A DNA stretch of 64,000 nt from Mucilaginibacter straminoryzae (GTDB taxonomy: Bacteria > Bacteroidota > Bacteroidia > Sphingobacteriales > Sphingobacteriaceae): positions 620,001 through 684,000 of the forward strand of contig NZ_JALJEJ010000002.1 of NCBI RefSeq assembly GCF_022953055.1, read 5' to 3'. Of the stretch, positions 8,134 to 18,280 are shown piece by piece. The first letter of the stretch is position 1; every line of letters starts with the position of its first letter. The position numbers and the translations under genes were made by a program. A model generated the notes under the pieces. It saw only the letters and a list, made by a program, of their open reading frames with translations, ran no database searches and was not told the origin of the DNA.

Positions 8134-8922
8134 TTAAGCCATACCCGGCAGCTTTACGCCGCTCGACTTTAAATCCTGGATCAGGCGTTCCTGCAGGTCT
8201 AATTTAGCACGGAGAAAATTCGAAGGTTCTACCCAAACTCTTACTGTATAACGCATGCCATCCGGGTCGAGGGTTTCCACGCCGATATACATGGCCGGTT
8301 CTACGAGGATATTCTTCGTTGCTTTTACCGTTTTGGTCATGGTCGCTTTTACCTGCTCAGAGTCGTAAGCGTAACTGATCTTCATTTCAATATCCAGCCT
8401 GCGCTTGCCTTCCCGGCTGACGTTGACGATGACTTCATTAAAAAGCTTTCCATTGGGGATAATTACTGTCTTATTATCAAAAGTGATGATCACAGTGTAA
8501 AAGATTTGTATTTCGGATACAATACCATCCTGCCCTTGCGCAATGATGTTGTCGTTAATTTCAAAGGGTTTCAACAGCAGAATCATCACGCCCCCTGCAA
8601 AGTTTTGCAAGGTGCCGGATAGCGCCAAACCGGCAGCTACCGTGGCAGCACTGATAATGGCCGTAAAGATGGTCAACTCCAGGCCTATCACCTCCATTAC
8701 CACGATGATCAGTACCAGGTGAAGCGCCGTAAATGTTAAACTTAAGAAAAAGGGTTGTAATGAGGAATGTACCTGGCGGTGCGCCATCCGACGGCGCATG
8801 TAACCCCGCAGAAAACGAATGAACCAAAGTCCGATAATCAAAACGATAATGCCTATCAGTAATTTGGGGCCACGTGTGGCTAACCATAAATAAGCTGCAT
8901 TATACAGTAAATGAATGTCCAT
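8134..8922 (-). CDS. Small-conductance mechanosensitive channel (MscS family)
   Basis: A 262-residue inner-membrane channel that releases solutes on hypo-osmotic shock. Three N-terminal hydrophobic helices are visible (about 20-38, 62-82 and 85-115). The third is Ala/Gly-rich (AAGLALSGTLQNFAGG), the MscS pore-helix pattern, and leads into the beta domain (FEINDNIIAQGQDGIVSEI) and the cytoplasmic vestibule (VIIPNGKLFNEVIVNVS). The length is close to E. coli MscS. The start at ATG 8922 places TM1 properly. It lies upstream of sdaA in the same orientation, but the gap holds the sdaA promoter. Confidence 0.93.
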   Translation of the reverse strand: MDIHLLYNAAYLWLATRGPKLLIGIIVLIIGLWFIRFLRGYMRRRMAHRQVHSSLQPFFLSLTFTALHLVLIIVVMEVIGLELTIFTAIISAATVAAGLALSGTLQNFAGGVMILLLKPFEINDNIIAQGQDGIVSEIQIFYTVIITFDNKTVIIPNGKLFNEVIVNVSREGKRRLDIEMKISYAYDSEQVKATMTKTVKATKNILVEPAMYIGVETLDPDGMRYTVRVWVEPSNFLRAKLDLQERLIQDLKSSGVKLPGMA

Positions 8923-9506
8923 GTAAACGGAAAAGAGCTGTTAAGATATAAGTGTTGCTAAAAGCTCCGGACCTTTAAGTACTACCCACTCGAATATCCG
9001 GGATTGCAAATATCTTTTTCTTTGGGTATTTTTTTTCATCTCGTTCACATTTTATCAAATGCTATGCCTTTTATCTGAGGGATAGTGTAAAAAGCCTGCA
9101 TCGACCTATGAAATGACAGAAACACTACAAAAGCTTAACATAGAGGCTTTAGTGTTAAGTTTTATACCGTTTGCAGAAGTAGTTTATTTTGGACAAGTGT
9201 ATACTCTGCTATGCTGTCAGGGGATTACAGTAAGCTAATCGAGATGGTTTCTCACATTGTATAAAAGAATACCAGTCCTGTTCAACTATATCAATATAAG
9301 CGTTGGGCGTTGCGATTCCTTCCCTTTGGGAAGGGGGAGGAAGGGGTAATAGATGACATGACCCCTCCCTAACCCTCCCGTGGGGAGGGAATTTAAATTT
9401 CTTTTGACAGACGCAGGAGTTATAGTATAAGCTGCTTCCATCCTTCGCCGAAATACTTTACATTTATGATTAGATCGGCGCGAAGTTGTCCGTATCTTTG
9501 CAGGCT
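8923..9506. other. Intergenic region before dnaG
   Basis: About 580 bases between divergent genes, with no confident gene. A 41-codon open frame at 9113-9238 (+) has no recognisable homology. A palindromic G/C-rich repeat at about 9320-9390 pairs a GGGAAGGGGGAGGAAGGGGT half with a CCCCTCCCTAACCCTCCC half. The dnaG promoter lies at the right end. Confidence 0.7.
9493..9500 (+). promoter_or_regulatory. dnaG -7 box (TATCTTTG)
   Basis: TATCTTTG is followed after six bases by ATG 9507. A possible non-ATG start at 9486 would overlap the box, so 9507 is the real start and the transcript is probably leaderless. Confidence 0.78.
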
Positions 9507-11441
9507 ATGATTTCCAAACTCACTATCGATAAGATTATGGAAGCGACCGACATTGTAGAGGTAGTCGGTGAGTTTGTACAATTAAAAAAGCGCGGGGCTA
9601 ATTATGTCGGTCTTTCGCCATTCGCTAATGAAAGAACGCCCTCTTTTACGGTTTCTCCGGCCAAGGGTATTTTTAAGGATTTTAGTTCGGGTAAAGGTGG
9701 TTCTGCCGTTACCTTTCTAATGGAGCTCGAAAAGTTTACCTACCCCGAAGCGTTAAAATGGCTGGCGAAAAAGTACGGCATCGAGATAGAGGAAACCGAG
9801 GAAAACCGCGAGGATAAAGAAGCCGAGAACCGCCGTGAAAGCCTGATGATTGTAACGGGCTACGCGGCTAAGTTTTTCCAGGAAAGTTTGTGGGATACTG
9901 AGGAAGGGAAAAACATCGGCCTGAGCTATTTTAAAGAGCGCGGCTTCAGTAACGATATCATTAAAAAATTTGAGTTGGGTTATTCGCCCGACCAATGGGA
10001 GGCATTCTCGTCCGCAGCGGAAAAGGCAGGTTATCAGCCCGAATTTATGCTCGAAAGTGGTCTTTCGGTAAAGCGTGAAAACGGCACGCTGTATGATCGC
10101 TACCGTGGCCGGGTGATGTTCCCCATCCATAGCTTTACCGGTAGGGTGATTGCCTTCGGTGGACGTACGCTGAAGAGCGATAAGAACGTGCCTAAATACG
10201 TTAACTCGCCCGAGTCTGAGATCTATCACAAATCCAACGTTCTTTACGGCTTATTCTTTGCCAAAAAAGCCATCCGCGATTTTGATAACTGTTACCTGGT
10301 AGAGGGTTACGCAGATGTACTTTCGGTATTTCAGGCCGGGATAGAAAACGTGGTAGCCTCATCGGGTACCTCACTTACGGTGGAGCAGATCCGTTTGATT
10401 GGCCGTTTAACCAAAAACATCACCATACTTTATGATGGCGATGCGGCGGGGATCAAAGCGTCGCTGCGCGGGCTGGACCTGATCCTGGAAGAGGGCCTGA
10501 ACGTAAAGGTAGTTTCTTTCCCGGACGGGCACGACCCGGACTCGTATGTGCGCCAGGTGGGCAGTACAGCCTTTAAACAACACATCGAACAAAATCGCCA
10601 GGACTTCATCTTATATAAAACCAACATCCTGCTAAAGGATGCCGGTACTGACCCTATTCGCCGGGCAGAGGTAATTCGCGAAGTGGTAGAAAGCATTGCT
10701 AAGATCCCGGATTCTATTAAGGCTTCGGTGTTCATCCGCGAGTGTAGCCACCAGATGCAGATTGAGGAGCGGGTGCTGCTTACCGAGCTGAATAAAATGC
10801 GGCTCAACAAAAGCAAAAAGAAGGGCGAACAACCAGAACCATCCAACTTTTTCCCGGAACAACCTCCTGAAGATCTTTTTGCTGATAATCCTGCCCCTGC
10901 TAATAATATCTCAAAAGCTTTATACAAAGAGCGCGAGGTGGTAAGGGTGCTGTTACTGTACGGTAACCGCATGATCGACTGGGACGGCATTGCCAATACC
11001 TATATTGGGCCGTTCATGATTGCCGAGATGAGCGACGTTACTTTTGAAGAGCCGGTTTGCAAGCAGTTTGTAGATATTTACCGCGAACAGGTAGAGAACG
11101 GCGTTTTGCCCGAAGATCAGTTTTTTATCCATCATGAGGATAAACAAATAGTAGACCTTGCGGTGGATTTGCTTTCGACCAAATACGCTTTAAGCGAAAA
11201 CTGGTACGATATGCACCACATCCTGGTATCAGACGAGCAGCAGAATATGCGCGGAACCGTACTGGGGGCTATTTTCCACTTAAAAATGCAAAAGGTAGGC
11301 AAAATGTTGGAAGAACTTCGTAAAGAATTACAGGAGACTACCGTACCCGAAGACCAGGAAATATTGATGACCCGGTACATGCACCTGAAAAAAGTAGAGA
11401 AGCATATCTCAGATTATCTTGGCTCGGTAATCATTAAATAA
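9507..11441 (+). CDS. dnaG: DNA primase, with degenerate zinc-binding domain
   Basis: DnaG makes RNA primers at the replication fork. Of 644 residues, the first ~100 form the CHC2-type domain, the middle is the catalytic TOPRIM core (VEGYADV ~270, LYDGDAAGIKAS ~310, then DGHDPDSY), and the C-terminal ~200 residues should contact the DnaB helicase. The four usual zinc ligands (C-P-F-H ... C-x-x-C) are replaced by S37, A40, D58 and S61, although the spacing and surrounding motif (PFANERTPSFTV, SSGKGG) are intact. Primase function should remain since TOPRIM is complete. yraN follows with no gap, so the two are co-transcribed. Confidence 0.97.
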   Translation: MISKLTIDKIMEATDIVEVVGEFVQLKKRGANYVGLSPFANERTPSFTVSPAKGIFKDFSSGKGGSAVTFLMELEKFTYPEALKWLAKKYGIEIEETEENREDKEAENRRESLMIVTGYAAKFFQESLWDTEEGKNIGLSYFKERGFSNDIIKKFELGYSPDQWEAFSSAAEKAGYQPEFMLESGLSVKRENGTLYDRYRGRVMFPIHSFTGRVIAFGGRTLKSDKNVPKYVNSPESEIYHKSNVLYGLFFAKKAIRDFDNCYLVEGYADVLSVFQAGIENVVASSGTSLTVEQIRLIGRLTKNITILYDGDAAGIKASLRGLDLILEEGLNVKVVSFPDGHDPDSYVRQVGSTAFKQHIEQNRQDFILYKTNILLKDAGTDPIRRAEVIREVVESIAKIPDSIKASVFIRECSHQMQIEERVLLTELNKMRLNKSKKKGEQPEPSNFFPEQPPEDLFADNPAPANNISKALYKEREVVRVLLLYGNRMIDWDGIANTYIGPFMIAEMSDVTFEEPVCKQFVDIYREQVENGVLPEDQFFIHHEDKQIVDLAVDLLSTKYALSENWYDMHHILVSDEQQNMRGTVLGAIFHLKMQKVGKMLEELRKELQETTVPEDQEILMTRYMHLKKVEKHISDYLGSVIIK

Positions 11442-11804
11442 ATGGCGCAGCACCTGGATACCGGCCGCCGCGGCGAATTACTTGCCAAAAATCATTTATT
11501 AAGCCAGGGTTACGAGATCTTAGACGAGAACTGGACGCACGGCAAAGCCGAGATAGATTTAATTGCATATAAAGATAGTGTGATTATATTTACCGAGGTA
11601 AAAACGCGTACCGGCACCGGATTTGGCGAACCTGAGGATTTTGTGGATAACAGGAAGCAAAAACTGCTTGTCGATGCTGCGGATGAGTATATTTACCTAA
11701 TGAACCACCAGGGTGAAGTGCGGTTTGATATTATATCCGTGCTGATCAAAGGTGATCATTATACATTAAAACATATAGAAGACGCATTCTGGCCGCAAGG
11801 CTGA
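11442..11804 (+). CDS. YraN family (UPF0102) endonuclease-fold protein
   Basis: A 120-residue protein with the UPF0102 signature: RRGELLAKNHLLSQGYEIL, then AEIDLIAYKDSVIIFTEVKTR, which carries the E-x(n)-D-x(n)-E-x-K arrangement of Holliday-junction-resolvase-like nuclease folds. The cellular role of the family is not settled. ATG follows the dnaG stop codon directly with no spacer, so translation is coupled and the pair is likely one transcript. Confidence 0.93.
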   Translation: MAQHLDTGRRGELLAKNHLLSQGYEILDENWTHGKAEIDLIAYKDSVIIFTEVKTRTGTGFGEPEDFVDNRKQKLLVDAADEYIYLMNHQGEVRFDIISVLIKGDHYTLKHIEDAFWPQG

Positions 11805-11814
11805 TAAATATTTC

Positions 11815-12906
11815 ATGAAAACTAAAGGCATCTACCTCTTACTCGCAGCGCTGATTGTTCTGTATAGCTGCGGCAACCACCAGGAACAAACCACCAGTGA
11901 CAATATTACTTTAACACCCGATGCCGGTACTACAGTGCGTTCCGGAGAAGCGGTACCGGTTAAAGTATCAGCCGGTGATATCAAGCCGGATTCGGTAGTG
12001 TACCTGCTGGATTCTACACGGGTAGGCGTACAGAAGGACCTATCTGCCTTCAGCTTAAAAACGGATAGTGTAAAGTTGGGTGTACGGATCATTACAGCAA
12101 AGGTTTACCAGGGTGGCAAGAGTAACGAGGGATCTACCAATGTGGTTATCGTGGCTGCCAAAGCACCCGAAGTGCTGACTTATAAAATTGAAAAGAGCTT
12201 CCCGCATGATACAAGTTCCTTCACTGAAGGATTGGAATACCACGATGGTTATTTCTACGAGAGTGATGGCGGGTATGCGGGTTCTTCTGAGGGGAATTCA
12301 AGTTTACGTAAAGTTGACCCTGCTACAGGAAAGGCAGTGCTGAAAACTGACGTAGATCCGAAAGTTTTTGCAGAAGGTATCACCGTGATCGACGGTAAAG
12401 TAATCCAACTAACCTATCACGAAAAGGTAGGCTATACCTACGATGCTAAAACCCTGAAACGGTTAAGTACTTTTCCATTCAATGCGGCAGCGCAGGGTTG
12501 GGGTTTATGTAACGACGGAAAGCAGCTATATGCCACCTTTGCAGAAAGCGATGCCGGCGGTACCAACCAGATCTTAATCCTCGATAAGAATACTTATCAG
12601 CGCAAAGGTGTTATTGATGTTTATGATGATAAAGGCCCGGTAACCAACCTTAACGAACTGGAATATATAAACGGGATGTTATATGCCAACGTTTGGCAAA
12701 CGGATACCATTGTGGTTATTGACCCCAAAACAGGCGCGGTGCAGCAAAGGATAGATCTGGGTACATTGTACCCAGCAGACCAGCGCGCACCTAATGCAGA
12801 CGTACTGAACGGTATTGCCTATGATAAAGCAGGCAACCGGATTTTTATCACCGGGAAAAAATGGCCGAAGCTATACCAGGTGAAGTTTGTAAAACCTGCA
12901 GCGTAG
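11815..12906 (+). CDS. Glutaminyl-peptide cyclotransferase (lipoprotein)
   Basis: This enzyme converts N-terminal glutamine of proteins to pyroglutamate. The C-terminal ~250 residues are the beta-propeller Glu_cyclase_2 family (FTEGLEYHDGYFYESDG, LRKVDPATGK, FAEGITVIDGKVIQLTY, LNELEYINGMLYANVWQTD, LNGIAYD). The N-terminus is a lipoprotein signal peptide ending LIVLYSC with Cys19. Residues 30-115 form an extra beta-rich domain of unknown role. It sits 10 bases after yraN and may be in the same operon. It would act in the periplasm on exported proteins, which fits the Gln-rich mature N-termini predicted elsewhere in this window. Confidence 0.92.
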   Translation: MKTKGIYLLLAALIVLYSCGNHQEQTTSDNITLTPDAGTTVRSGEAVPVKVSAGDIKPDSVVYLLDSTRVGVQKDLSAFSLKTDSVKLGVRIITAKVYQGGKSNEGSTNVVIVAAKAPEVLTYKIEKSFPHDTSSFTEGLEYHDGYFYESDGGYAGSSEGNSSLRKVDPATGKAVLKTDVDPKVFAEGITVIDGKVIQLTYHEKVGYTYDAKTLKRLSTFPFNAAAQGWGLCNDGKQLYATFAESDAGGTNQILILDKNTYQRKGVIDVYDDKGPVTNLNELEYINGMLYANVWQTDTIVVIDPKTGAVQQRIDLGTLYPADQRAPNADVLNGIAYDKAGNRIFITGKKWPKLYQVKFVKPAA

Positions 12907-12907
12907 T

Positions 12908-13459
12908 TTAGTCCAGGTATTTTTTATACACGGGTCTATAGCCTAACAAATAAGCGATAGGGCTAAGTAAAGAAAATACTAAGGTTTGGATAAATGCTGG
13001 TGCTTTTGAAAACCGCAGTACTTCAGAAAAATGGCGTGCCGTTAATGCAAATTGCCAGATATTCGGAATACCGCTTGCTTTTGTTTTACCGTCTGCCGCC
13101 AGGCCGGTAATGGTTTCCAGCAAATGCTCTGTATTTAAAGCAGGTTGTACAATCCAGCTTACTATCGTTTTATTTTCAGAACTGTTCCACAAGGCATGTT
13201 CCTGGTTCATGGGAATATGCATGCGTTCACCTTCTTTTAGTTTTCTGATCCTTCCGTTGATCCTGACGGTTAGCTCGCCGCTGATCACGGTGAAATCTTC
13301 CGTCTGGTGCGGGTGATAATGCGGCAACGGTTCTGCCGACTTTGCAGCATAGACAGTTTCCATTTCCAGTAGTTCGCCACTGGTACTCTTCGCAGTTTTG
13401 ATGAACCTGATCTGCTGCCCCGTTTTCGGATTAGTGATGATCTTATTTCTAACGGCCAT
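12908..13459 (-). CDS. Cupin-domain protein with C-terminal membrane segment
   Basis: A 183-residue protein. Residues ~30-115 form a cupin barrel: PLPHYHPHQTEDFTVISGEL supplies the His/His/Glu pattern and MHIPMNQEHALWN the second His motif, suggesting a bound metal. The C-terminal part (FIQTLVFSLLSPIAYLLGY) is hydrophobic and could anchor it. No substrate can be inferred. It is convergent with the cyclotransferase gene, with a single base between the two stop codons. Confidence 0.85.
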   Translation of the reverse strand: MAVRNKIITNPKTGQQIRFIKTAKSTSGELLEMETVYAAKSAEPLPHYHPHQTEDFTVISGELTVRINGRIRKLKEGERMHIPMNQEHALWNSSENKTIVSWIVQPALNTEHLLETITGLAADGKTKASGIPNIWQFALTARHFSEVLRFSKAPAFIQTLVFSLLSPIAYLLGYRPVYKKYLD

Positions 13460-13544
13460 GTGGTATAGGTTTTACCTTTTAGACGTAGAAAGGGGTAATT
13501 TTGATACAAAAAAATGATAAAATTTTCGAATAATTTTCGGGGGG

Positions 13545-13880
13545 CTAATAGCCGTTATTATCCCCGAAATTATAATAAGTAAGGGTAGGCGCATGTTCGC
13601 CTTGTGTTACTTTGTGCCACTTATCCAGCTTGTTGTTTACAAAGTATAAATAATAGCTTACCACATTATCGGTATATTCCAAAACTTCTACATCGGCATC
13701 GGGATTAGTAAAATGTCTGGAAGCAACAATATTCACCGGTTTCTTTTGTAGCGCGGCTTGCACTTCTGCTTTTGACATTCCGGTATGCACCTTTGTAAGG
13801 TCGACCTTGCGGAGCGTACTGCAGGCCGCAAATAAAATAACCGTCAGGATAAGGGCAATGGGTTTGAATAAAGTTTTCAT
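13545..13880 (-). CDS. Small lipoprotein, BamE/SmpA-like fold
   Basis: A 111-residue protein with a lipoprotein signal ending FAAC (Cys20). The segment VHTGMSKAEVQAALQKKP is the G-M-[ST]-x-x-[EQ]-V-x-x-x-L pattern of SmpA/OmlA (BamE-like) domains, followed by the short strands VLEYTDNVVSYYLYFVNNKL. It is probably a small periplasm-facing outer-membrane lipoprotein. A BAM complex role is not established from sequence. Confidence 0.83.
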   Translation of the reverse strand: MKTLFKPIALILTVILFAACSTLRKVDLTKVHTGMSKAEVQAALQKKPVNIVASRHFTNPDADVEVLEYTDNVVSYYLYFVNNKLDKWHKVTQGEHAPTLTYYNFGDNNGY

Positions 13881-14005
13881 GGTTGAAGTTTAAGGTTTAT
13901 TATTAGAGTAGCTGTTAAACTAATAGTTTAACGTACGAAAGTAAAAAAGGGGATACATTTATATCCCCGTCGTTATAAAAAATAAGTTATAAGATTGCTG
14001 CCGGT

Positions 14006-15682
<1,677 letters not shown>

Positions 15683-15941
15683 TTACGGGTTAAAGAATTG
15701 TTTTTACCTCAAAAAATTACAGTAAGATTTCTCTTCTCACATAGTGTAAATTCTACATTAACCATTGAGGATAGTGTAAAAATAACACAAAAAAATTGAC
15801 AATATTTCAACAAAAATGAAATATTATTTATAAAATGAAAACAAATAGGTATTACATTTGTCTTTATACCACCCCTTTGCCGAAGGTTGTTGCCTAAAGC
15901 AAAAGGGATTCTAAGCTAATTACCATTAAATTCTGAATATT

Positions 15942-16376
15942 ATGTTTGAGAACCTGTTTATGCTTGTTAAAAGCAACGCCGGCGAAGCCGTTATCCAAAA
16001 TCCCGTTATCCCTGCAGGGCAAAGTGAAGCTGTGATCAATGATGCGTCAAGCGCTATTATTGAAGTGCTGAAAAAGCAGTTAGACAATGGACGTATTAAA
16101 GACTTGATCCGTTTCTTTAAGTTTATGGACGTGAAGAACAACGAACTGGTAACCAGTATGATCAACCGCTTTGCCAATAAGTTGAACAAGTATTATAACA
16201 TCGATCCGAAGTCGGCCTTCAATGCGTCGAGCTTATTGATCGTCCCGGTGATCGAACAGATGGCAAAACTTTCTAAAAGTACTGCCGAAAGTGAATTTAC
16301 TATCAACCGGTTTTTATCCAAGTTGAGCGGCGGAAATGATTTCAGTACCCTTGTAGACAGCTACATGGCCGCCTGA
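15942..16376 (+). CDS. Conserved hypothetical helical protein
   Basis: A 144-residue soluble protein with no signal peptide, predicted mostly helical from its heptad-like hydrophobic spacing (EVLKKQLDNGRIKDLIRFFKFM, in two parts, then LVTSMINRFANKLNKYY). I do not recognise a characterised family. The general look is of DUF937/YidB-type small proteins, but this is not secure. It has its own terminator directly after it at 16403-16432, so it is monocistronic. The upstream gap to pgi is unusually AT-rich. Confidence 0.8.
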   Translation: MFENLFMLVKSNAGEAVIQNPVIPAGQSEAVINDASSAIIEVLKKQLDNGRIKDLIRFFKFMDVKNNELVTSMINRFANKLNKYYNIDPKSAFNASSLLIVPVIEQMAKLSKSTAESEFTINRFLSKLSGGNDFSTLVDSYMAA

Positions 16377-16402
16377 TCAGCCGTCCGCATAATATTTCAG
16401 AA

Positions 16403-16432
16403 GGGCTTGCCTCGTGAGGCGGGCCTTTTTTG
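16403..16432 (+). terminator. Rho-independent terminator
   Basis: A G/C-rich hairpin (GGCttGCCTC / GAGGCggGCC, short GT loop) is followed by TTTTTT, 25 bases after the stop of the 15942 gene. The next ~50 bases contain a CCTCCCCTAACCCTCTCCC repeat fragment. Confidence 0.75.
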
Positions 16433-16549
16433 TTTTGAAGGTGACAACCTCCCCTAACCCTCTCCCGAAGGAGCGGGAACTGATAGTGGCTGCTACTTAT
16501 AACTTTCTACTTTAAACTTTTACGCACTTCATCTTTCATCTTCAAAAAC

Positions 16550-16557
16550 TATCTTTG
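16550..16557 (+). promoter_or_regulatory. prfB -7 box (TATCTTTG)
   Basis: TATCTTTG is separated from ATG 16562 by only four bases (CTTC). This is among the tightest arrangements in the window and implies a leaderless prfB mRNA. Confidence 0.75.
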
Positions 16558-16561
16558 CTTC

Positions 16562-17654
16562 ATGACTAAAGAACAGATTCAGGATTTAAGGGATAGAACA
16601 GCTTCCCTGAGGAGGCATCTTTGACATCGATAAGAAACTCGATGAACTGCAAAAAGAACAGGAAATAACCATAGCCCCCAACTTTTGGGACCACCCCAAA
16701 GAAGCGGAGAAGGTATTGGCGTCTATCAAAGCCAAAAAGGTGTGGACCGATGCTTACCAGAAGGTACAAGCGATTATAGAAGATACCGGCGTTTTATTTG
16801 AATTTTATCAAAGCGGCGACGCCAGCGAAGCAGAAATGCAAGAGCAGTTTAACATGGCCACAAAGGCAATGGAAGAACTGGAGTTTAAAAACATGCTTTC
16901 TGCCGAAGAAGATCAGCTGAATGCGGTGCTGCAGATCACCGCCGGTGCCGGTGGCACAGAAAGCTGCGACTGGGCCAGCATGCTGATGCGGATGTACATT
17001 ATGTGGGGCGAGAAGAACGGCTACAAGGTGTCTGAACAGGATTACCAGGAAGGCGACGTTGCCGGCATTAAAACCGTTACGCTGCAAATAGAAGGCGAAT
17101 TTGCTTATGGTTATTTAAAGGGCGAGAACGGCGTTCACCGCCTGGTGCGTGTTTCTCCGTTTGATGCTAATGCGAAACGACATACTTCGTTTGCTTCGGT
17201 TTATGTGTATCCGCTGGTGGATGATACCATCGAGATAGAAGTGAACCCGGCCGATATTGAGTTTGAAACCTTCCGCTCCGGTGGTGCAGGTGGGCAGAAC
17301 GTAAACAAGGTGGAAACTGCTGTACGACTATACCACAAACCTTCTGGTATTATCATCAAAAACCAGGAGTCGCGCTCGCAACTGCAGAATAAGGAGAACG
17401 CCATCCGCTTGCTGAAATCGCAATTGTATGAGATCGAGATGCGTAAGCGTATGGAAACAACCAATGCCATTGAAGGTGCGAAGAAGAAGATTGAGTGGGG
17501 TTCGCAGATCCGCAACTATGTATTGCATCCGTACAAGCTGGTGAAAGACCTGCGTACCGATTACGAAACTTCTAACGCGCAAGCGGTGCTGGATGGTGAA
17601 CTGGACGAATTCCTGAAAGCCTACCTGATGGAATTCGGCGGCGGAAGAGGATAA
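16562..17654 (+). CDS. prfB: Peptide chain release factor 2, programmed +1 frameshift
   Basis: RF2 terminates translation at UGA and UAA. The first 20 codons (16562-16621) end at an in-frame TGA at 16622-16624. The site reads AGG AGG CAT CTT TGA C, the classical prfB +1 shift signal with an SD-like AGGAGG, and translation resumes at GAC (16623). The product is then 363 residues, normal for RF2. The stop-codon tripeptide SPF ([12 protein letters not shown]) and the catalytic GGQ loop ([16 protein letters not shown]) are present. A simple frame call would start late at 16716 and lose about 50 residues. Confidence 0.97.
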
Positions 17655-17657
17655 GAT

Positions 17658-17939
17658 ATGAGCAGGAAGTCTATAATAATATGTGGTTCATATGTCGTTT
17701 CCATAATTGCCATCGTGGTTTTTAATACGGATAAAGAATTTAAAAGTGGCCCTTGTACGCCTAATTTAGACTTCCTGAGTTTTTTTCTTTTTGGTATAGT
17801 TTCAACAATAGCACTAGTAATAAGTGCGGTTAGATTTATAACGGGAAGAAAAAATAATGCCTTATTATTTATTAATGCATCTGCAGCAGTTGGTTGGTGG
17901 GGATTTATTTTTATAGAGAGTTTCATCAGTAAAAGCTAA
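17658..17939 (+). CDS. Small membrane protein, paralogue 1
   Basis: A 93-residue protein with three hydrophobic segments (about 5-21, 37-60, 70-90). I do not recognise its family. The stretch LFGIVSTIALVISAVRF lines up with LIWGLFSTIATLIYLFRAF of the next gene, and both end with an alanine/glycine-rich helix after a short polar turn, so the pair looks like a tandem duplication. It starts 3 bases after prfB and is probably in its transcript. AT-richer than prfB. Confidence 0.7.
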   Translation: MSRKSIIICGSYVVSIIAIVVFNTDKEFKSGPCTPNLDFLSFFLFGIVSTIALVISAVRFITGRKNNALLFINASAAVGWWGFIFIESFISKS

Positions 17940-17942
17940 AAA

Positions 17943-18230
17943 TTGGTAATCAAATTAAAGCGTACGGTACAAATTACTTTGCTTGCCTATGTAGTGGCTT
18001 TGCTAACTATAATAATTTGTAACCTTTTTAAGTTTACCCACGGGATTGTTGATGAATTAGCCTCATTTTTGGTGTTAATATGGGGGTTGTTTTCAACTAT
18101 AGCTACGTTGATCTATCTTTTTCGGGCCTTTAATGGGATGGAAGATCGTGTAATGATTTTGGTAAATGGCATTGCTGCGGGTATCTTTTGGGTAAGTTTT
18201 TTTATTATGGTTAAAGGCATCAATTGTTAA
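17943..18230 (+). CDS. Small membrane protein, paralogue 2
   Basis: A 95-residue, three-helix membrane protein similar in layout to its neighbour (GLFSTIATLIYLFRAFNG ... VNGIAAGIFWVSFFIM). There is no ATG at the 5' end, so the best start is TTG at 17943, three bases after the previous stop, which suggests coupled translation. No function recognised. Both genes are AT-rich compared with prfB and the following esterase. Confidence 0.65.
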   Translation: MVIKLKRTVQITLLAYVVALLTIIICNLFKFTHGIVDELASFLVLIWGLFSTIATLIYLFRAFNGMEDRVMILVNGIAAGIFWVSFFIMVKGINC

Positions 18231-18280
18231 TTTTCTAGTACTTTTTTACTTTGAAAAATCACTATTAAACCTGTTAAGCG

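Noticed and set aside
16716..17654. prfB starting at 16716
   Set aside because: It would lose the first ~50 residues; the frameshift model with ATG 16562 gives a normal-length RF2.
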